Positions 9,430 through 18,469 of a stretch of 64,000 bases of DNA are shown piece by piece. Where the stretch lies: the NCBI RefSeq assembly GCF_016107395.1, contig NZ_JAAIKO010000003.1:310001-374000 (forward strand), given 5' to 3'. Source of the DNA: Streptomyces fildesensis. GTDB taxonomy: Bacteria > Actinomycetota > Actinomycetes > Streptomycetales > Streptomycetaceae. The stretch's first letter is position 1, and each line of letters begins with the position of its first letter. The position numbers and the translations under genes are program-made. Under the pieces are notes generated by a model that was not told where the DNA came from, searched no databases, and saw nothing but the letters and a program-made list of their open reading frames with translations.

Positions 9430-10448
9430 TGACGGCACACCTGTCCAGAAGGCGCCGGATCGCGCTCGGCACCGTCCTGCTGCTCGTCCTGGTCGCGGTC
9501 GCCGGTGGCGTGTACGTGTTCGGCGGCAGCGGCGGCAAGCGCATCACCGCCTACTTCGACCAGGCCGTCGGCGTGTACCCCGGCTCCGATCTGCGGGTCC
9601 TGGGCGTGAAGGTCGGCAGCATCGACTCGGTGACCCCCGAAGGCCGCCAGGTGCGGGTGAACCTCACGCTGGACAAGGGCGTGAAGGTGCCGGCCGACGC
9701 GGGCGCCGTCGTCGTGGCCCCCAGCATCGTCTCCGACCGTTACATCCAGCTGAGCCCCGCGTACACCGGCGGCGCGCAGATCGGCGACCGGGCGACGATC
9801 CCGTCGAGCCGCACCGCCGGCCCGGTGGAGGTCGACCAGCTCTACGAGAGCATCACCAGGATCAGTGACGCGCTCGGCCCCAAGGGCGCGAACTCCACGG
9901 GCTCGCTCTCCGCACTGCTCGACACCGGCGCCGCGAACCTCGGCGGCAACGGCAAGCTGCTCGGCGACACCATCGAGCAGCTCGGCAAGGTCACCAAGAC
10001 GCTCTCGCTGAACAGCGGCACCTTCTTCGACACGATCACCTATCTGCAGTCCTTCACGACGATGCTGAAGAACAACGACGGCAACGTCCACCGGGCCGCG
10101 CAGCAGCTCTCCGAGGTCACCGGCTTCCTCGCCGAGGACAAGGAGAACCTCGCCGGTGCGCTGAAACAGCTCGCCACCGCTCTGGGCGAGGTGAAGGGCT
10201 TCATCCACGACAACAGGACCCGGCTCAAGTCGGTCGTCGACCAGCTCGCGCCGCTCACCCAGTCCCTCGTCGACCAGCGGGCCTCCATCGCGGAGGCGCT
10301 CGACACCGCGCCGCTCGCGGCCGACAACGTCCTCAACGCGTACGACCCGGCGCACCGGACGATCGACGGCCGGGCCGACATCAACGAGCTGAGTTTCCCG
10401 CTGCCGACCGTCGGCACCGTCTACGGCACGCAGGGAGCGACCCGGTGA
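9429..10448 (+). CDS. mceD: Mce-family protein, position D
   Basis: 339 residues from ATG 9429, which shares the A of the previous stop (TGATG); a longer in-frame reading upstream overlaps the previous gene and is rejected. N-terminal membrane anchor, MCE domain with AVGVYPGSDLRVLGVKVGSI, helical tube region, and an end at GTVYGTQGATR. Its stop overlaps the GTG of the lipoprotein gene. Confidence 0.92.
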   Translation: MTAHLSRRRRIALGTVLLLVLVAVAGGVYVFGGSGGKRITAYFDQAVGVYPGSDLRVLGVKVGSIDSVTPEGRQVRVNLTLDKGVKVPADAGAVVVAPSIVSDRYIQLSPAYTGGAQIGDRATIPSSRTAGPVEVDQLYESITRISDALGPKGANSTGSLSALLDTGAANLGGNGKLLGDTIEQLGKVTKTLSLNSGTFFDTITYLQSFTTMLKNNDGNVHRAAQQLSEVTGFLAEDKENLAGALKQLATALGEVKGFIHDNRTRLKSVVDQLAPLTQSLVDQRASIAEALDTAPLAADNVLNAYDPAHRTIDGRADINELSFPLPTVGTVYGTQGATR

Positions 10449-11845
10449 GACGTACGGACCGGGCCGCCGCCGCGCTGGCCCTCACGCTCGTCCTGGCCGG
10501 CTGCTCGGCGCCGGGGCTCGGCGGGATCGACAGCCTGCCGCTGCCGGGCGGCGCCGACCTGGGCAGCCATCCGTACACCGTCACCGCCGAGTTCGCCGAC
10601 GTCCTGAGCCTCGTCCCGCAGTCGGCGGTCAAGGTCAACGACGTGGCCGTGGGCCGGGTCACCGCCATCGACCTCGCGCCGAACGGCTGGACGGCGAAGG
10701 TCACGATGCGCGTCAACGGCAAGGTCGTGCTGCCGGCCAACGCGTACGCCCACCTCGAACAGTCCAGCCTGCTGGGCGAGAAGTTCATCCAGCTCGCCGC
10801 CCCGGACCGGCGGACGGGCGGGGAGACCGGCACCGGCCGGCTCGGCGACGGCGCCCGCATCCCGCTCGACCACACCAACCGCAACCCGGAGGTCGAGGAG
10901 GTGTTCGGCGCGCTGTCGATGCTGCTGAACGGCGGCGGCGTCAACCAGCTGAAGACGATCACCGTGGAGCTCAACAAGGCCCTGCAGGGCAACGAACCGC
11001 AGGTGCGTTCCATGCTGACCCGCGTCAACGCCCTCGTCACGGACCTGGACGGCCACAAGCAGGACATCACCGCGGCGCTCGACGGCGTCAACCACCTCTC
11101 CGCGACCCTCGCCACCCGCGATCGGCAGATCGGCACGGTGCTCACCGGGCTCAGCCCCGGCCTGAAGGTGCTGGAGGAGCAGCGCGGTTCGCTCGTGACG
11201 ATGCTCCGCTCGCTCGGCACCCTGTCCGATGTCGCGGTCACCACCGTGAACAGGAGCAAGGACGACATGGTCGCCGACCTCAAGGCGCTCGCGCCCACCC
11301 TGCAGCGGCTCGCCGACTCGGGGAAGGCGCTGCCGGACTCGCTCCAGGTGCTGCTCACGTACCCGTTCACGGACGAGGTGCTCAGCGGTGTCAAGGGCGA
11401 CTACCTCAACGTCTACCTGGACATGACGGCCGCGCCGGGCACGCAGATCGTCCCGGAACTCGACTTCGCCGACAATGTCTACCCGCCGCCGACCAGCGAC
11501 CCGGGCGAGGACGTGGGAGGCACGGACGCGGGGACGGACGCGGGTACGGACGCCGGGACCGATGCGGGAACGGACGCGGGGACGGACGCGGGTACGGACG
11601 CCGGGACCGACGCCGGAACGGATGCGGGCACGGACGCCGGAACGGATGCGGGAACGGACGCCGGAACGGATGCGGGCACGGATGCGGGCACCGACGCAGG
11701 CACCGACGCCGGTACCGATACCGGCGGTACGGACGCGGGTGCCGACGTCGGCGGGACGGACGGCGCCAGGTCGTCGCTCTTCCCGCTGCCGTCCGTCGGA
11801 CCGGTCAGGACCGTGCCGTCGCCCTCGGCGGGGGGGCACTCATGA
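10445..11845 (+). CDS. mceE: Mce-family lipoprotein, position E, with TDAG repeat tail
   Basis: 466 residues from GTG. The signal ends in a lipobox, LAGC, so Cys20 should be lipidated. This fits the rule that the fifth Mce protein of actinobacterial operons is a lipoprotein (LprK/LprN type). The MCE domain contains SVVPQSAVKVNDVAVGRV-like sequence (about residues 38-115). The unusual part is the C-terminus: 16 consecutive TDAG tetrapeptides (about residues 360-423) followed by more Asp/Gly-rich sequence. This acidic, flexible tail probably reaches into the cell wall. Confidence 0.92.
   Translation: MRRTDRAAAALALTLVLAGCSAPGLGGIDSLPLPGGADLGSHPYTVTAEFADVLSLVPQSAVKVNDVAVGRVTAIDLAPNGWTAKVTMRVNGKVVLPANAYAHLEQSSLLGEKFIQLAAPDRRTGGETGTGRLGDGARIPLDHTNRNPEVEEVFGALSMLLNGGGVNQLKTITVELNKALQGNEPQVRSMLTRVNALVTDLDGHKQDITAALDGVNHLSATLATRDRQIGTVLTGLSPGLKVLEEQRGSLVTMLRSLGTLSDVAVTTVNRSKDDMVADLKALAPTLQRLADSGKALPDSLQVLLTYPFTDEVLSGVKGDYLNVYLDMTAAPGTQIVPELDFADNVYPPPTSDPGEDVGGTDAGTDAGTDAGTDAGTDAGTDAGTDAGTDAGTDAGTDAGTDAGTDAGTDAGTDAGTDAGTDAGTDTGGTDAGADVGGTDGARSSLFPLPSVGPVRTVPSPSAGGHS
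11522..11713 (+). repeat. 12-bp tandem repeat (16 copies) encoding TDAG
   Basis: Sixteen in-frame copies of a degenerate 12-mer (AC[CG] GA[CT] GC[GCA] GGN) run without interruption inside the Mce lipoprotein gene. The amino-acid unit is perfectly kept while third bases vary, so selection acts on the protein. Such arrays are prone to copy-number change. Confidence 0.95.
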
Positions 11846-13095
11846 TCACCCTCGGCACCCGGCTGAAGAACGTCGCCTTCCTCGTGATCGCCGTCCTCGT
11901 CCTCGGCTTCATCGGCGCCCGGTACGCCGACCTCGGCCACTACTTCGGCATGCGCGGCTACTACGTCGTCAAGGTCCAACTTCCGGAGGCCGGCGGCCTG
12001 TTCACCCACTCCAACGTCACCTACCGCGGAGTCTCCGTCGGCCGGGTCGGACCGATCACGCTCACCGACGACGGTGTGGAGGCCGAGCTGCGGATCAACG
12101 ACTCGGCGCCGCCCATCCCCTCCCGGCTGCAGGCCGTGGTCGCCAATCTGTCCGCGGTCGGCGAGCAGTACATCGACCTGCGCCCGACGGCGGACGGCGG
12201 GCCGTATCTGGCGGACGGCTCGCGCGTCCCGGTGTCCGACACCCGTACCCCCGCGCCGGTGACGAACCTGCTCACCAGCGTCGACACCCTCGCCTCCTCC
12301 GTGCCGCTGACATCGCTGAAGACCGTGGTCGACGAGTTCGGCAAGGCGTTCCAGGGCCAGGGGGACAACCTGCAGTCCCTCGTCGACAACAGCACCGACT
12401 TCATCCAGGCCGCGAACCGGGCCGAGCCCACCACCACCAAACTCATGATCGACGGGGCGACCGTGCTGGGCACCCAGGCGCAGGAGGGCGACGCGATCCG
12501 GTCGTTCGCCATCAGCGCCAAGGACCTCGCCGCCCAGCTGAGTGGCTCCGACGCCGATCTGCGGCGGCTGATCACGGCCGCGCCTGAAGCCGCGACGCAG
12601 ATCAGCGCGCTGCTGCGGGACCTCGACCCCAGCCTCAGCGTGGTGCTCGCGAACCTGCTGACCACGTCGGACGTGGCCGTCACCCGCCAGCACGGCATCG
12701 AGGAGCTGCTGGTCCGGCTCCCGGCGGTGGCCGCGGCCGGTGCCACGGCCATCAACGGCAAGGGCGCCAACCTCGGGATGTCGGTGACGTTCTTCTCCCC
12801 GCTGCCCTGCACCGCCGGATACGGGGGGACCACGTACCGCAACGGCCTCGACCTCAGCACCGCGCCGGCCCTCAACACCGGGGCGCGCTGCACCGCTTCA
12901 CCGGGCAGCGGCATCAACGTCCGCGGTTCCGCCAACGCCCAGAAGGGCGGCGTACCGGCCGCGACCCGGCCCGGTGCGCTGCTGCTGGGCACCGACGCGG
13001 GCGGCACCCTCCCCGCGGCCCTCGGCCTGCCGTCCCTGCCGGCCGCCGGCCCCTCCGGCATGAGCGGACTGCTCGGACTGGAGCCGCGCCCATGA
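11842..13095 (+). CDS. mceF: Mce-family protein, position F
   Basis: 417 residues, ATGA-coupled to the lipoprotein gene. Membrane anchor at about residues 9-29, MCE domain with AGGLFTHSNVTYRGVSVGRVGPI, then helical region, and a Gly/Pro/Ala-rich C-terminus after CTAGYGGTTYRNG. Last of the six Mce subunits, so the set A-F is complete and intact. Its stop overlaps the first Mce-associated gene. Confidence 0.92.
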   Translation: MITLGTRLKNVAFLVIAVLVLGFIGARYADLGHYFGMRGYYVVKVQLPEAGGLFTHSNVTYRGVSVGRVGPITLTDDGVEAELRINDSAPPIPSRLQAVVANLSAVGEQYIDLRPTADGGPYLADGSRVPVSDTRTPAPVTNLLTSVDTLASSVPLTSLKTVVDEFGKAFQGQGDNLQSLVDNSTDFIQAANRAEPTTTKLMIDGATVLGTQAQEGDAIRSFAISAKDLAAQLSGSDADLRRLITAAPEAATQISALLRDLDPSLSVVLANLLTTSDVAVTRQHGIEELLVRLPAVAAAGATAINGKGANLGMSVTFFSPLPCTAGYGGTTYRNGLDLSTAPALNTGARCTASPGSGINVRGSANAQKGGVPAATRPGALLLGTDAGGTLPAALGLPSLPAAGPSGMSGLLGLEPRP

Positions 13096-13649
13096 CCGGC
13101 CGACGGATGACCCTCCCCACTCCGCCGACGGTTCCTGCGGCGGTCAGAGGAGCCGTCGCCTGGGCGGTGGCGGCGGCGATCGTGGTGTTCTGCGCCTTCG
13201 CCGGCTGGTCGTACCGGCAGGCGCGGACGGACGAGTCGCTCGCCTACGCCAAGGCCCGCGACGCCGTCCTCGCCGACGGGCGGCAGAACATCGTCCGTCT
13301 CAACAGCATCGACGGCACCGATGCCCAGCACGTCCAGGCCGGTCTGCGGCAATGGCTCGACGCCACCACAGGGCCGCTGCACGACGAGATGGCCCGCACC
13401 AACGCCAAGAGCGACACCTCGCTGCAACAGGCCGGCACCAGCGCCCGCTGCACCGTCACCGACGCCGCCGTCACCGAACTCGACACCCGGTCGGGCACGG
13501 CCAGGCTCATCGCGACGGTGCAGGTGGCGGTGACCCCACGCGGCGGCGCGCCCACCACCGACCGCAAGCGCTTCGAGGCCGGGCTCGCCCGTACCTCCGG
13601 GGGCTGGCGGCTCACGGCGATCAACGCGGTACCCGTCGGTGCGGGCTGA
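13092..13649 (+). CDS. Mce-associated membrane protein, type 1, copy 1
   Basis: 185 residues: one transmembrane helix (about 20-42), then an extracytoplasmic domain of about 140 residues beginning SYRQARTDESLAYAKARDAVL and ending in GLARTSGGWRLTAINAVPV, the pattern of a small NTF2/SnoaL-like fold seen in mycobacterial Mce-associated (Mas) proteins. It closely resembles the gene at 14297 in length, layout and motifs. It probably stabilises or regulates the Mce complex. Confidence 0.8.
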   Translation: MTGRRMTLPTPPTVPAAVRGAVAWAVAAAIVVFCAFAGWSYRQARTDESLAYAKARDAVLADGRQNIVRLNSIDGTDAQHVQAGLRQWLDATTGPLHDEMARTNAKSDTSLQQAGTSARCTVTDAAVTELDTRSGTARLIATVQVAVTPRGGAPTTDRKRFEAGLARTSGGWRLTAINAVPVGAG

Positions 13650-13670
13650 TCCGGAGAGAGGGCGGCGAAC

Positions 13671-14285
13671 GTGAGCACCACAGAAGACACCAGGACCGAG
13701 CCCGCCGACGAGGCGGAAGAGACGGTCGGGAGGGCGGATGCGGTCGAGGAGCCCGAGGACGCGCCCACACCGGGCCTGCGGCGTCGCGTCACCCCGGCGG
13801 CCGCGATCGTCGCCGGGCTGCTCGCCGTACTGCTGCTGACGGGTGTCGGACTGCTGATCCGGACCTCCCAGCTGACGGACCCGGAGGCCACGTCCAACAC
13901 GGCGCTCACCGACACGGGAGCCACCAGCCGGGTCATCGGCGATGTCAGCAACACCCTCGGCAAGGTCTTCTCGTACACGCCCGAGGACACCCAGGCCACC
14001 GAGCTGGCGGCGAGGGAACTGCTCGCCGGAACGGCGGCCGGACAGTACGAGGCGCTGTTCGGGCAGGTCAAGCAGCAGGTGGCCGCGCAGAAGCTGACAC
14101 TCACCACCCATGTGGTGCGGGCCGGGGTCACCCGGCTCGACGGCGACAGCGCGCAGCTCCTCGTCTTCCTGGACCAGACGGCGGAGCGCAAGGGAAAGAA
14201 GGCCACCACCGCGGCGGCCCAGCTGTCGGTGACCGCCCGGTTCCACGACGGGCACTGGCAGATCACCGACATCACGTCCCGGTAG
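13671..14285 (+). CDS. Mce-associated membrane protein, type 2, copy 1
   Basis: 204 residues from GTG with GGAGAGAGG upstream. An acidic cytoplasmic N-terminus (Glu/Asp-rich, residues 1-40) leads to one transmembrane helix (about 45-67) and a domain with SNTALTDTGATSRVIGDV, LGKVFSYTPEDTQATE and a terminal DGHWQITDITSR. The same blocks recur in the gene at 14872, so these are paralogues. Probably an accessory subunit of the Mce importer. Confidence 0.8.
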   Translation: MSTTEDTRTEPADEAEETVGRADAVEEPEDAPTPGLRRRVTPAAAIVAGLLAVLLLTGVGLLIRTSQLTDPEATSNTALTDTGATSRVIGDVSNTLGKVFSYTPEDTQATELAARELLAGTAAGQYEALFGQVKQQVAAQKLTLTTHVVRAGVTRLDGDSAQLLVFLDQTAERKGKKATTAAAQLSVTARFHDGHWQITDITSR

Positions 14286-14296
14286 GGGAGAGGCAG

Positions 14297-14848
14297 ATGG
14301 CAGGTACGAAGACGTGGAACCCGCTGCTGGTGGCAGCCGTCGCGCTGGCCGTCCTCGCGGCGGCCGCCGCCGGCTGGGGCGGTTGGGCCTGGTACGGGGC
14401 GGCGCACGACGACTCCGCCGGGTACGCGCAGACCCGTGAGCAGGTGCTGGCCGCCGGTCAACAGGGCGTGCAGAACATGAACACCCTCGACCACAAGAAC
14501 CTGACCCAGGGCCTCGACACCTGGCAGAACTCGACCACCGGGGACCTGCGCACCCAACTGGTGCAGGGCAGGGCGGAGTTCGAGAAGCAGGTGCGGCAGG
14601 CGCAGACGGTGACCACGGCGAAGGTGCTGTCCGGCTCGGTGACCGAGCTGGACGTCCGGGCCGGAAAGGCGAGCGTGATGGTGGCGCTGCGGATCACGGT
14701 CACCGCGCCCAAGAGCCAGCCGTCGGCCAAGGAGAGCCGGCTGCTCGGCGAGCTGACCCGTACGCCTGATGGCTGGAAGCTCAGTGCCCTCGGCCAGGCG
14801 CCGGTCGGGGAGACCGCCCCCACTTCGCAGCCGTCCGCCGCCGGTTAG
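14297..14848 (+). CDS. Mce-associated membrane protein, type 1, copy 2
   Basis: 183 residues from ATG 14297 with GGGGAGAGG upstream; a much longer upstream reading in this frame overlaps real genes and is rejected. One transmembrane helix (about 10-33), then DDSAGYAQTREQVLAAGQQGVQ and GELTRTPDGWKLSALGQAPV, matching the corresponding blocks of the gene at 13092. Second copy of the type 1 subunit in an alternating 1-2-1-2 arrangement. Confidence 0.8.
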   Translation: MAGTKTWNPLLVAAVALAVLAAAAAGWGGWAWYGAAHDDSAGYAQTREQVLAAGQQGVQNMNTLDHKNLTQGLDTWQNSTTGDLRTQLVQGRAEFEKQVRQAQTVTTAKVLSGSVTELDVRAGKASVMVALRITVTAPKSQPSAKESRLLGELTRTPDGWKLSALGQAPVGETAPTSQPSAAG

Positions 14849-14871
14849 AGGACCCGAGAGGACCCGCGTAC

Positions 14872-15582
14872 ATGTCGACGACCCGCCACCTCATCAACCG
14901 GCAGCGCCGCCTGGCCGCCGCACCGCCCGCGAACCGGACGCGCCCGGGACCGCCGCCCGCGCCCGAGCAGGACAAGCCCGGACAGAAGCCGGAACAGAAG
15001 CAGAAACGGGATCGGAAGCCCGCGCAGAAACCGTCGGTCAAGAAGCCCGGCCGGGGCCGCGGCGGCAGCGTGCTCCACCGGGTCGTGGCGGCCCTGGGCC
15101 TGCTGACGGTGCTGCTCGGCGGGTTCGCCGGCTGGGCCGCTATGGAGGCGGCCACGCTCCACGACACCGCGGCCACCCGTAACACCGCCCTCACCGACAC
15201 CGCCCGCACCAGCGAGGTCAAGGGCATGGTGACGCAGGCGGTGAACTCGGTCTTCTCCTACAACTACGCCGACACCGCACGGACGGACCAGGCGGCGAAG
15301 AAGCTGCTGACCGGCAAGGCGGTGCAGCAGTACGCGGACATGCTCGCCCAGGTGCGCAAGCAGGCGCCGGTGCAGAAGCTCGTCCTGACGACGACGGTCA
15401 CCGACAGCGGGGTGGAGCTGATCGACGGCGACCGGGCCCGGGTGCTGATCTTCGCGGACCAGCGGAACACCCGTACCGCGCCGAAGGAGGAGACGACCTA
15501 CGCGGCGGCCATGTTCGCCGTGGACGCCGTCCACCAGGACGGTGTCTGGAAGATCGGCAACATCGACACCTTCAACCGCTGA
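14872..15582 (+). CDS. Mce-associated membrane protein, type 2, copy 2
   Basis: 236 residues. A long basic/Pro/Gln-rich cytoplasmic N-terminus (about 60 residues, [17 protein letters not shown]) precedes one transmembrane helix and a domain with [38 protein letters not shown] and a terminal [14 protein letters not shown]. These blocks align with the gene at 13671, but the cytoplasmic tail changes from acidic to basic. Last gene of the mce transcript before the fluoride-channel pair. Confidence 0.8.
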   Translation: MSTTRHLINRQRRLAAAPPANRTRPGPPPAPEQDKPGQKPEQKQKRDRKPAQKPSVKKPGRGRGGSVLHRVVAALGLLTVLLGGFAGWAAMEAATLHDTAATRNTALTDTARTSEVKGMVTQAVNSVFSYNYADTARTDQAAKKLLTGKAVQQYADMLAQVRKQAPVQKLVLTTTVTDSGVELIDGDRARVLIFADQRNTRTAPKEETTYAAAMFAVDAVHQDGVWKIGNIDTFNR

Positions 15583-15622
15583 CCGGCAGGCCGTCGGGGC
15601 CCGGCCGGTATCGTTGAGCGCG

Positions 15623-16105
15623 ATGTCCCGTCGCGAAGTGGTGAACGAGCCCATCGACCCCGATGTCGATCTGCGCGTGCCGGCGCAGCGCGACGAGCTG
15701 GTGCGCCACCAGGTGTCGGTACTCGGCGTGATCTCGCTGGGCGGTGCGGCTGGCGCCTGCGCCCGGTACGGCGCCGCGCTGCTCTGGCCCACGCCCGTCG
15801 GCGGCTTCCCCTGGACGACGCTGCTGGTCAACACCGTCGGCTGCGCCGTGATCGGGGTGTTCATGGTGCTGATCAGCGAGGTGTGGACCGCGCACCGGCT
15901 GGTGCGGCCGTTCTTCGGGACCGGGGTGCTGGGCGGCTTCACCACCTTCTCCAGCTACGCCGTGGACATCCGAAACCTGCTGGAGCAGGGCGAGGCCGGG
16001 ACCGGTCTGGCCTATCTGGCGGGGACGGCGCTCGCCGCCCTGGCGGCCGTGTGGACCGCCGCCGTGCTGACCCGCCGCCTGGCGGTCCGGGGTGAGGCGC
16101 GGTGA
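15623..16105 (+). CDS. crcB: Fluoride channel FluC/CrcB, first subunit
   Basis: 160 residues. Small four-helix membrane protein that lets fluoride leave the cell as part of a dual-topology dimer. Family marks: [13 protein letters not shown] near the first helix, [15 protein letters not shown], and the Phe-box [16 protein letters not shown] chose ATG 15623; about 40 N-terminal hydrophilic residues precede the first helix, longer than most CrcB proteins, so a later start is possible. It overlaps the second crcB gene by 4 bases, as usual for actinobacterial pairs. Confidence 0.92.
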   Translation: MSRREVVNEPIDPDVDLRVPAQRDELVRHQVSVLGVISLGGAAGACARYGAALLWPTPVGGFPWTTLLVNTVGCAVIGVFMVLISEVWTAHRLVRPFFGTGVLGGFTTFSSYAVDIRNLLEQGEAGTGLAYLAGTALAALAAVWTAAVLTRRLAVRGEAR

Positions 16106-16476
16106 ACTGGCTGCTCGTCATCGCCGGCGCCGCCGTCGGCGCCCCGCTGCGCTATCTGACCGACCGTTGCGTCCAGGCCCGGCACGAGACGGCCTTTCCC
16201 TGGGGAACGTTCACCGTCAATGTGGCCGGCTGCCTGGTGCTCGGCATCGTCGCCGGCGCGGTGACCGCCGGGGCCGCCTCGTCCTCCGTGCAGCTGCTGC
16301 TGGGCACCGGCTTGTGCGGGGCGCTGACGACGTACTCGACGTTCTCCTTCGAGACGCTGCGGCTGGCCGAGGACGGGGCCCGGTTCTTCGCCGCCGCGAA
16401 CGTGGTGGTGAGCATCACCGCCGGGCTGGGCGCCGTCTACACCGGTGTGGCCGTCGCCCAGACGCTCTGGGCATGA
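16102..16476 (+). CDS. crcB: Fluoride channel FluC/CrcB, second subunit
   Basis: 124 residues from a GTGA overlap. It shows [33 protein letters not shown] and [18 protein letters not shown], with Tyr in place of Phe in the TTFS box. Paired genes of this kind usually give antiparallel heterodimers instead of one dual-topology protein. No fluoride riboswitch fits in the 40 bases upstream of the pair. It ends 16 bases from the convergent corA stop. Confidence 0.92.
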   Translation: MNWLLVIAGAAVGAPLRYLTDRCVQARHETAFPWGTFTVNVAGCLVLGIVAGAVTAGAASSSVQLLLGTGLCGALTTYSTFSFETLRLAEDGARFFAAANVVVSITAGLGAVYTGVAVAQTLWA

Positions 16477-16492
16477 AGCGCGGCGTCGTCCC

Positions 16493-17647
16493 TCACAGCC
16501 AGTTGCGCCGCTTGAAGACCATGTACAGCCCGACGCAGACCACGCCCATCAGCCCGATGGCGAACGGGTAGCCGAAGACCCACTTCAGCTCGGGCATGGT
16601 CTCGAAGTTCATGCCGTAGACCGTGCCGATCAGGGTCGGGGCGAAGAGGATGGCCGCCCAGGACGAGATCTTCTTGATCTCGTCGTTCTGGGCGTTGCTG
16701 GCTTCGGCGAGCTGCTTCATCTCCTCGTTCTGCGCCTGGGTGACCAGGGTGGCGTTGACGGCGAGGATGTCCGCGATCATCTGCCGGAAGCCGTCCACCC
16801 GCTCGACGACGGTGGTGGCGTGGTCGTCGACGTCCCGCAGATAGCGCCGCAGCTCCTCGTCGGTGCCGTACTTCTCGAATCCGGCGGTCAGCGCCGAGAG
16901 GATGTTGAGCAGCGGGCGGGTGGCGCGCTGGAACTCGACGACCTCGCGGGACAGCTCGTAGATACGGCGGGAGACCTTCGGGTCGCCGCCGAAGACCTCG
17001 GTCTCGATCTCGTCGATGTCGTTCTGCAGGCCCGCGATGACCGGCGCGTACCCGTCGACGACGGAGTCGAGCACGGCGTAGAGCACCGCCTCGGGCCCCA
17101 GCCGCAGCAGCTCGGGATCGGCCTCCAGCCGGGCGCGCACGGTCGACAGGTCGGGCGACTGGCTGTGCCGGACGGTGAGGACGAAGTCCGGGCCGACGAA
17201 GAGGTGCAGCTCGCCGAAGTCGACCTCCTCGGCGTCGTCGAGGTAGCGGGCGGCGCGCAGCACGACGAAGAGGGTGTCGCCGTAGCGCTCCAGCTTCGGC
17301 CGCTGATGGGCGACGACGGCGTCCTCGACCGCCAGCTCGTGCAGTCCGAACGCGGCCGCCGCGGCCAGCAGCTGGTCCTCCGCCGGCCGGTAGAGGCCGA
17401 TCCAGGCCATGGCGTCCGGGGTGTCGGGCAGCTTCCGGTAGGCCTCGGTGAGGGTGGCAGGGGTGTCGATCCGGTGGCCGTCGCGGTAGAGCGCCGCGTC
17501 GATCACGCTGTTCTCCACGGGACCGGCCTCCGCCGTCTCGTCCGCCGGGTGCCGGGGCTCCATGGAGCGCTCGGGGGCCGCGTCCGCGGCCTGGTTGCGC
17601 TGGTCTCGCTTGTGCGGGCGCAGTGCCCGGGGACGCCGGTCCGACAT
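16493..17647 (-). CDS. corA: CorA-family divalent cation transporter
   Basis: 384 residues. Pentameric Mg2+/Co2+ channel of the inner membrane. A large cytoplasmic domain (residues 1-310) is followed by two C-terminal transmembrane helices; the signature YGMNFE lies at about 344-349 between them, and the protein ends in a basic KRRNWL. The first 40 residues are Arg/Ala-rich and poorly conserved, so the exact start is uncertain. It converges on the fluoride-channel pair. Confidence 0.93.
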   Translation of the reverse strand: MSDRRPRALRPHKRDQRNQAADAAPERSMEPRHPADETAEAGPVENSVIDAALYRDGHRIDTPATLTEAYRKLPDTPDAMAWIGLYRPAEDQLLAAAAAFGLHELAVEDAVVAHQRPKLERYGDTLFVVLRAARYLDDAEEVDFGELHLFVGPDFVLTVRHSQSPDLSTVRARLEADPELLRLGPEAVLYAVLDSVVDGYAPVIAGLQNDIDEIETEVFGGDPKVSRRIYELSREVVEFQRATRPLLNILSALTAGFEKYGTDEELRRYLRDVDDHATTVVERVDGFRQMIADILAVNATLVTQAQNEEMKQLAEASNAQNDEIKKISSWAAILFAPTLIGTVYGMNFETMPELKWVFGYPFAIGLMGVVCVGLYMVFKRRNWL

Positions 17648-17865
17648 GGCGGGCTCTTTCCTGGCGGAGCGGATCTGCTCGGACGGGCATCACGCTACGG
17701 CGGTCCGTCGCGGATCCACGGTAGCCCGGGGCGCGGGCCCCGGAGCGGGGCCGTTGGCCCGTCCGAGTGGTGTTCATACGAAAAGCGGCGCGGATCCCGA
17801 GATCGCCGTGCCCCGTCCACATGATGAGGGACATACGCAGACCAACCGATCGAAAGCGAGGGGCC

Positions 17866-18267
17866 GTGGCCACCACAGCAAGCACCGCAACCGCCGCAAC
17901 TGCCACAACCACCAGGGTCGCGCAGTTCTGGACCGTCCTCCTCGGCGTTCTCGCCGGGATCCTCACCGCGCTGCGGCTCACCGCCCCGGCCCGTGCCGCC
18001 CGTCGCGAGGTCGTGGCGTCCGAGCGGACCGCGCCGGCCGTCCCGCTGTCGCCCCTCGCGGCCTTCGCCGGGAGCGCGCCCCGCGGCGAACGGTCCCTGC
18101 CGCCCACCATCAAGCAGCGCATCCGTGCCGAGGCCCACGGCGCCTCACCCGTCTCCCGGACGCGCACCGCGGGCCTCGGCGACACGCACCTCACGCCCGC
18201 CGCGGACGCCCCCGCCCTGGTCCCGGCGGACGACGACCGCTTCGACCGCCTCCCCTGCGCGGCCTGA
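17866..18267 (+). CDS. Small Streptomyces protein of unknown function (DUF6344-like)
   Basis: 133 residues from GTG with GAGGGG upstream. An Ala/Thr run at the N-terminus leads to one hydrophobic segment (VAQFWTVLLGVLAGILTALRL), then an Ala/Arg-rich tail with RSLPPTIKQRIRAEAHGASP. It looks like a single-pass or peripheral membrane protein. The layout recalls the Streptomyces family DUF6344; I am not certain of that name. Function unknown. Confidence 0.65.
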   Translation: MATTASTATAATATTTRVAQFWTVLLGVLAGILTALRLTAPARAARREVVASERTAPAVPLSPLAAFAGSAPRGERSLPPTIKQRIRAEAHGASPVSRTRTAGLGDTHLTPAADAPALVPADDDRFDRLPCAA

Positions 18268-18469
18268 TCCACCGCAGGACCGACACCGTTCGACCGTCTC
18301 CACCCGTACGTCCGAACCGACCCTCCTGAGCCACCGCACCACTTGTCGTGTCGAGACCGCCTCTCCGGAGCGCGGGAATCTCCACGACGGAGAACCCAGG
18401 ACCTTGATATTCCGAGCCCAGCCCCACCCGGCCTTCCGGACGAGGGTGCGTGCCTGGTAGGCATGGCCC

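Noticed and set aside
11522..11713. Regular repeat that could suggest a CRISPR-like array
   Set aside because: The 12-base units are contiguous without spacers and lie in frame within a protein gene.
15583..15622. Possible fluoride riboswitch before the crcB pair
   Set aside because: Only 40 bases separate the genes, too short for the aptamer, and no matching pseudoknot elements are visible.
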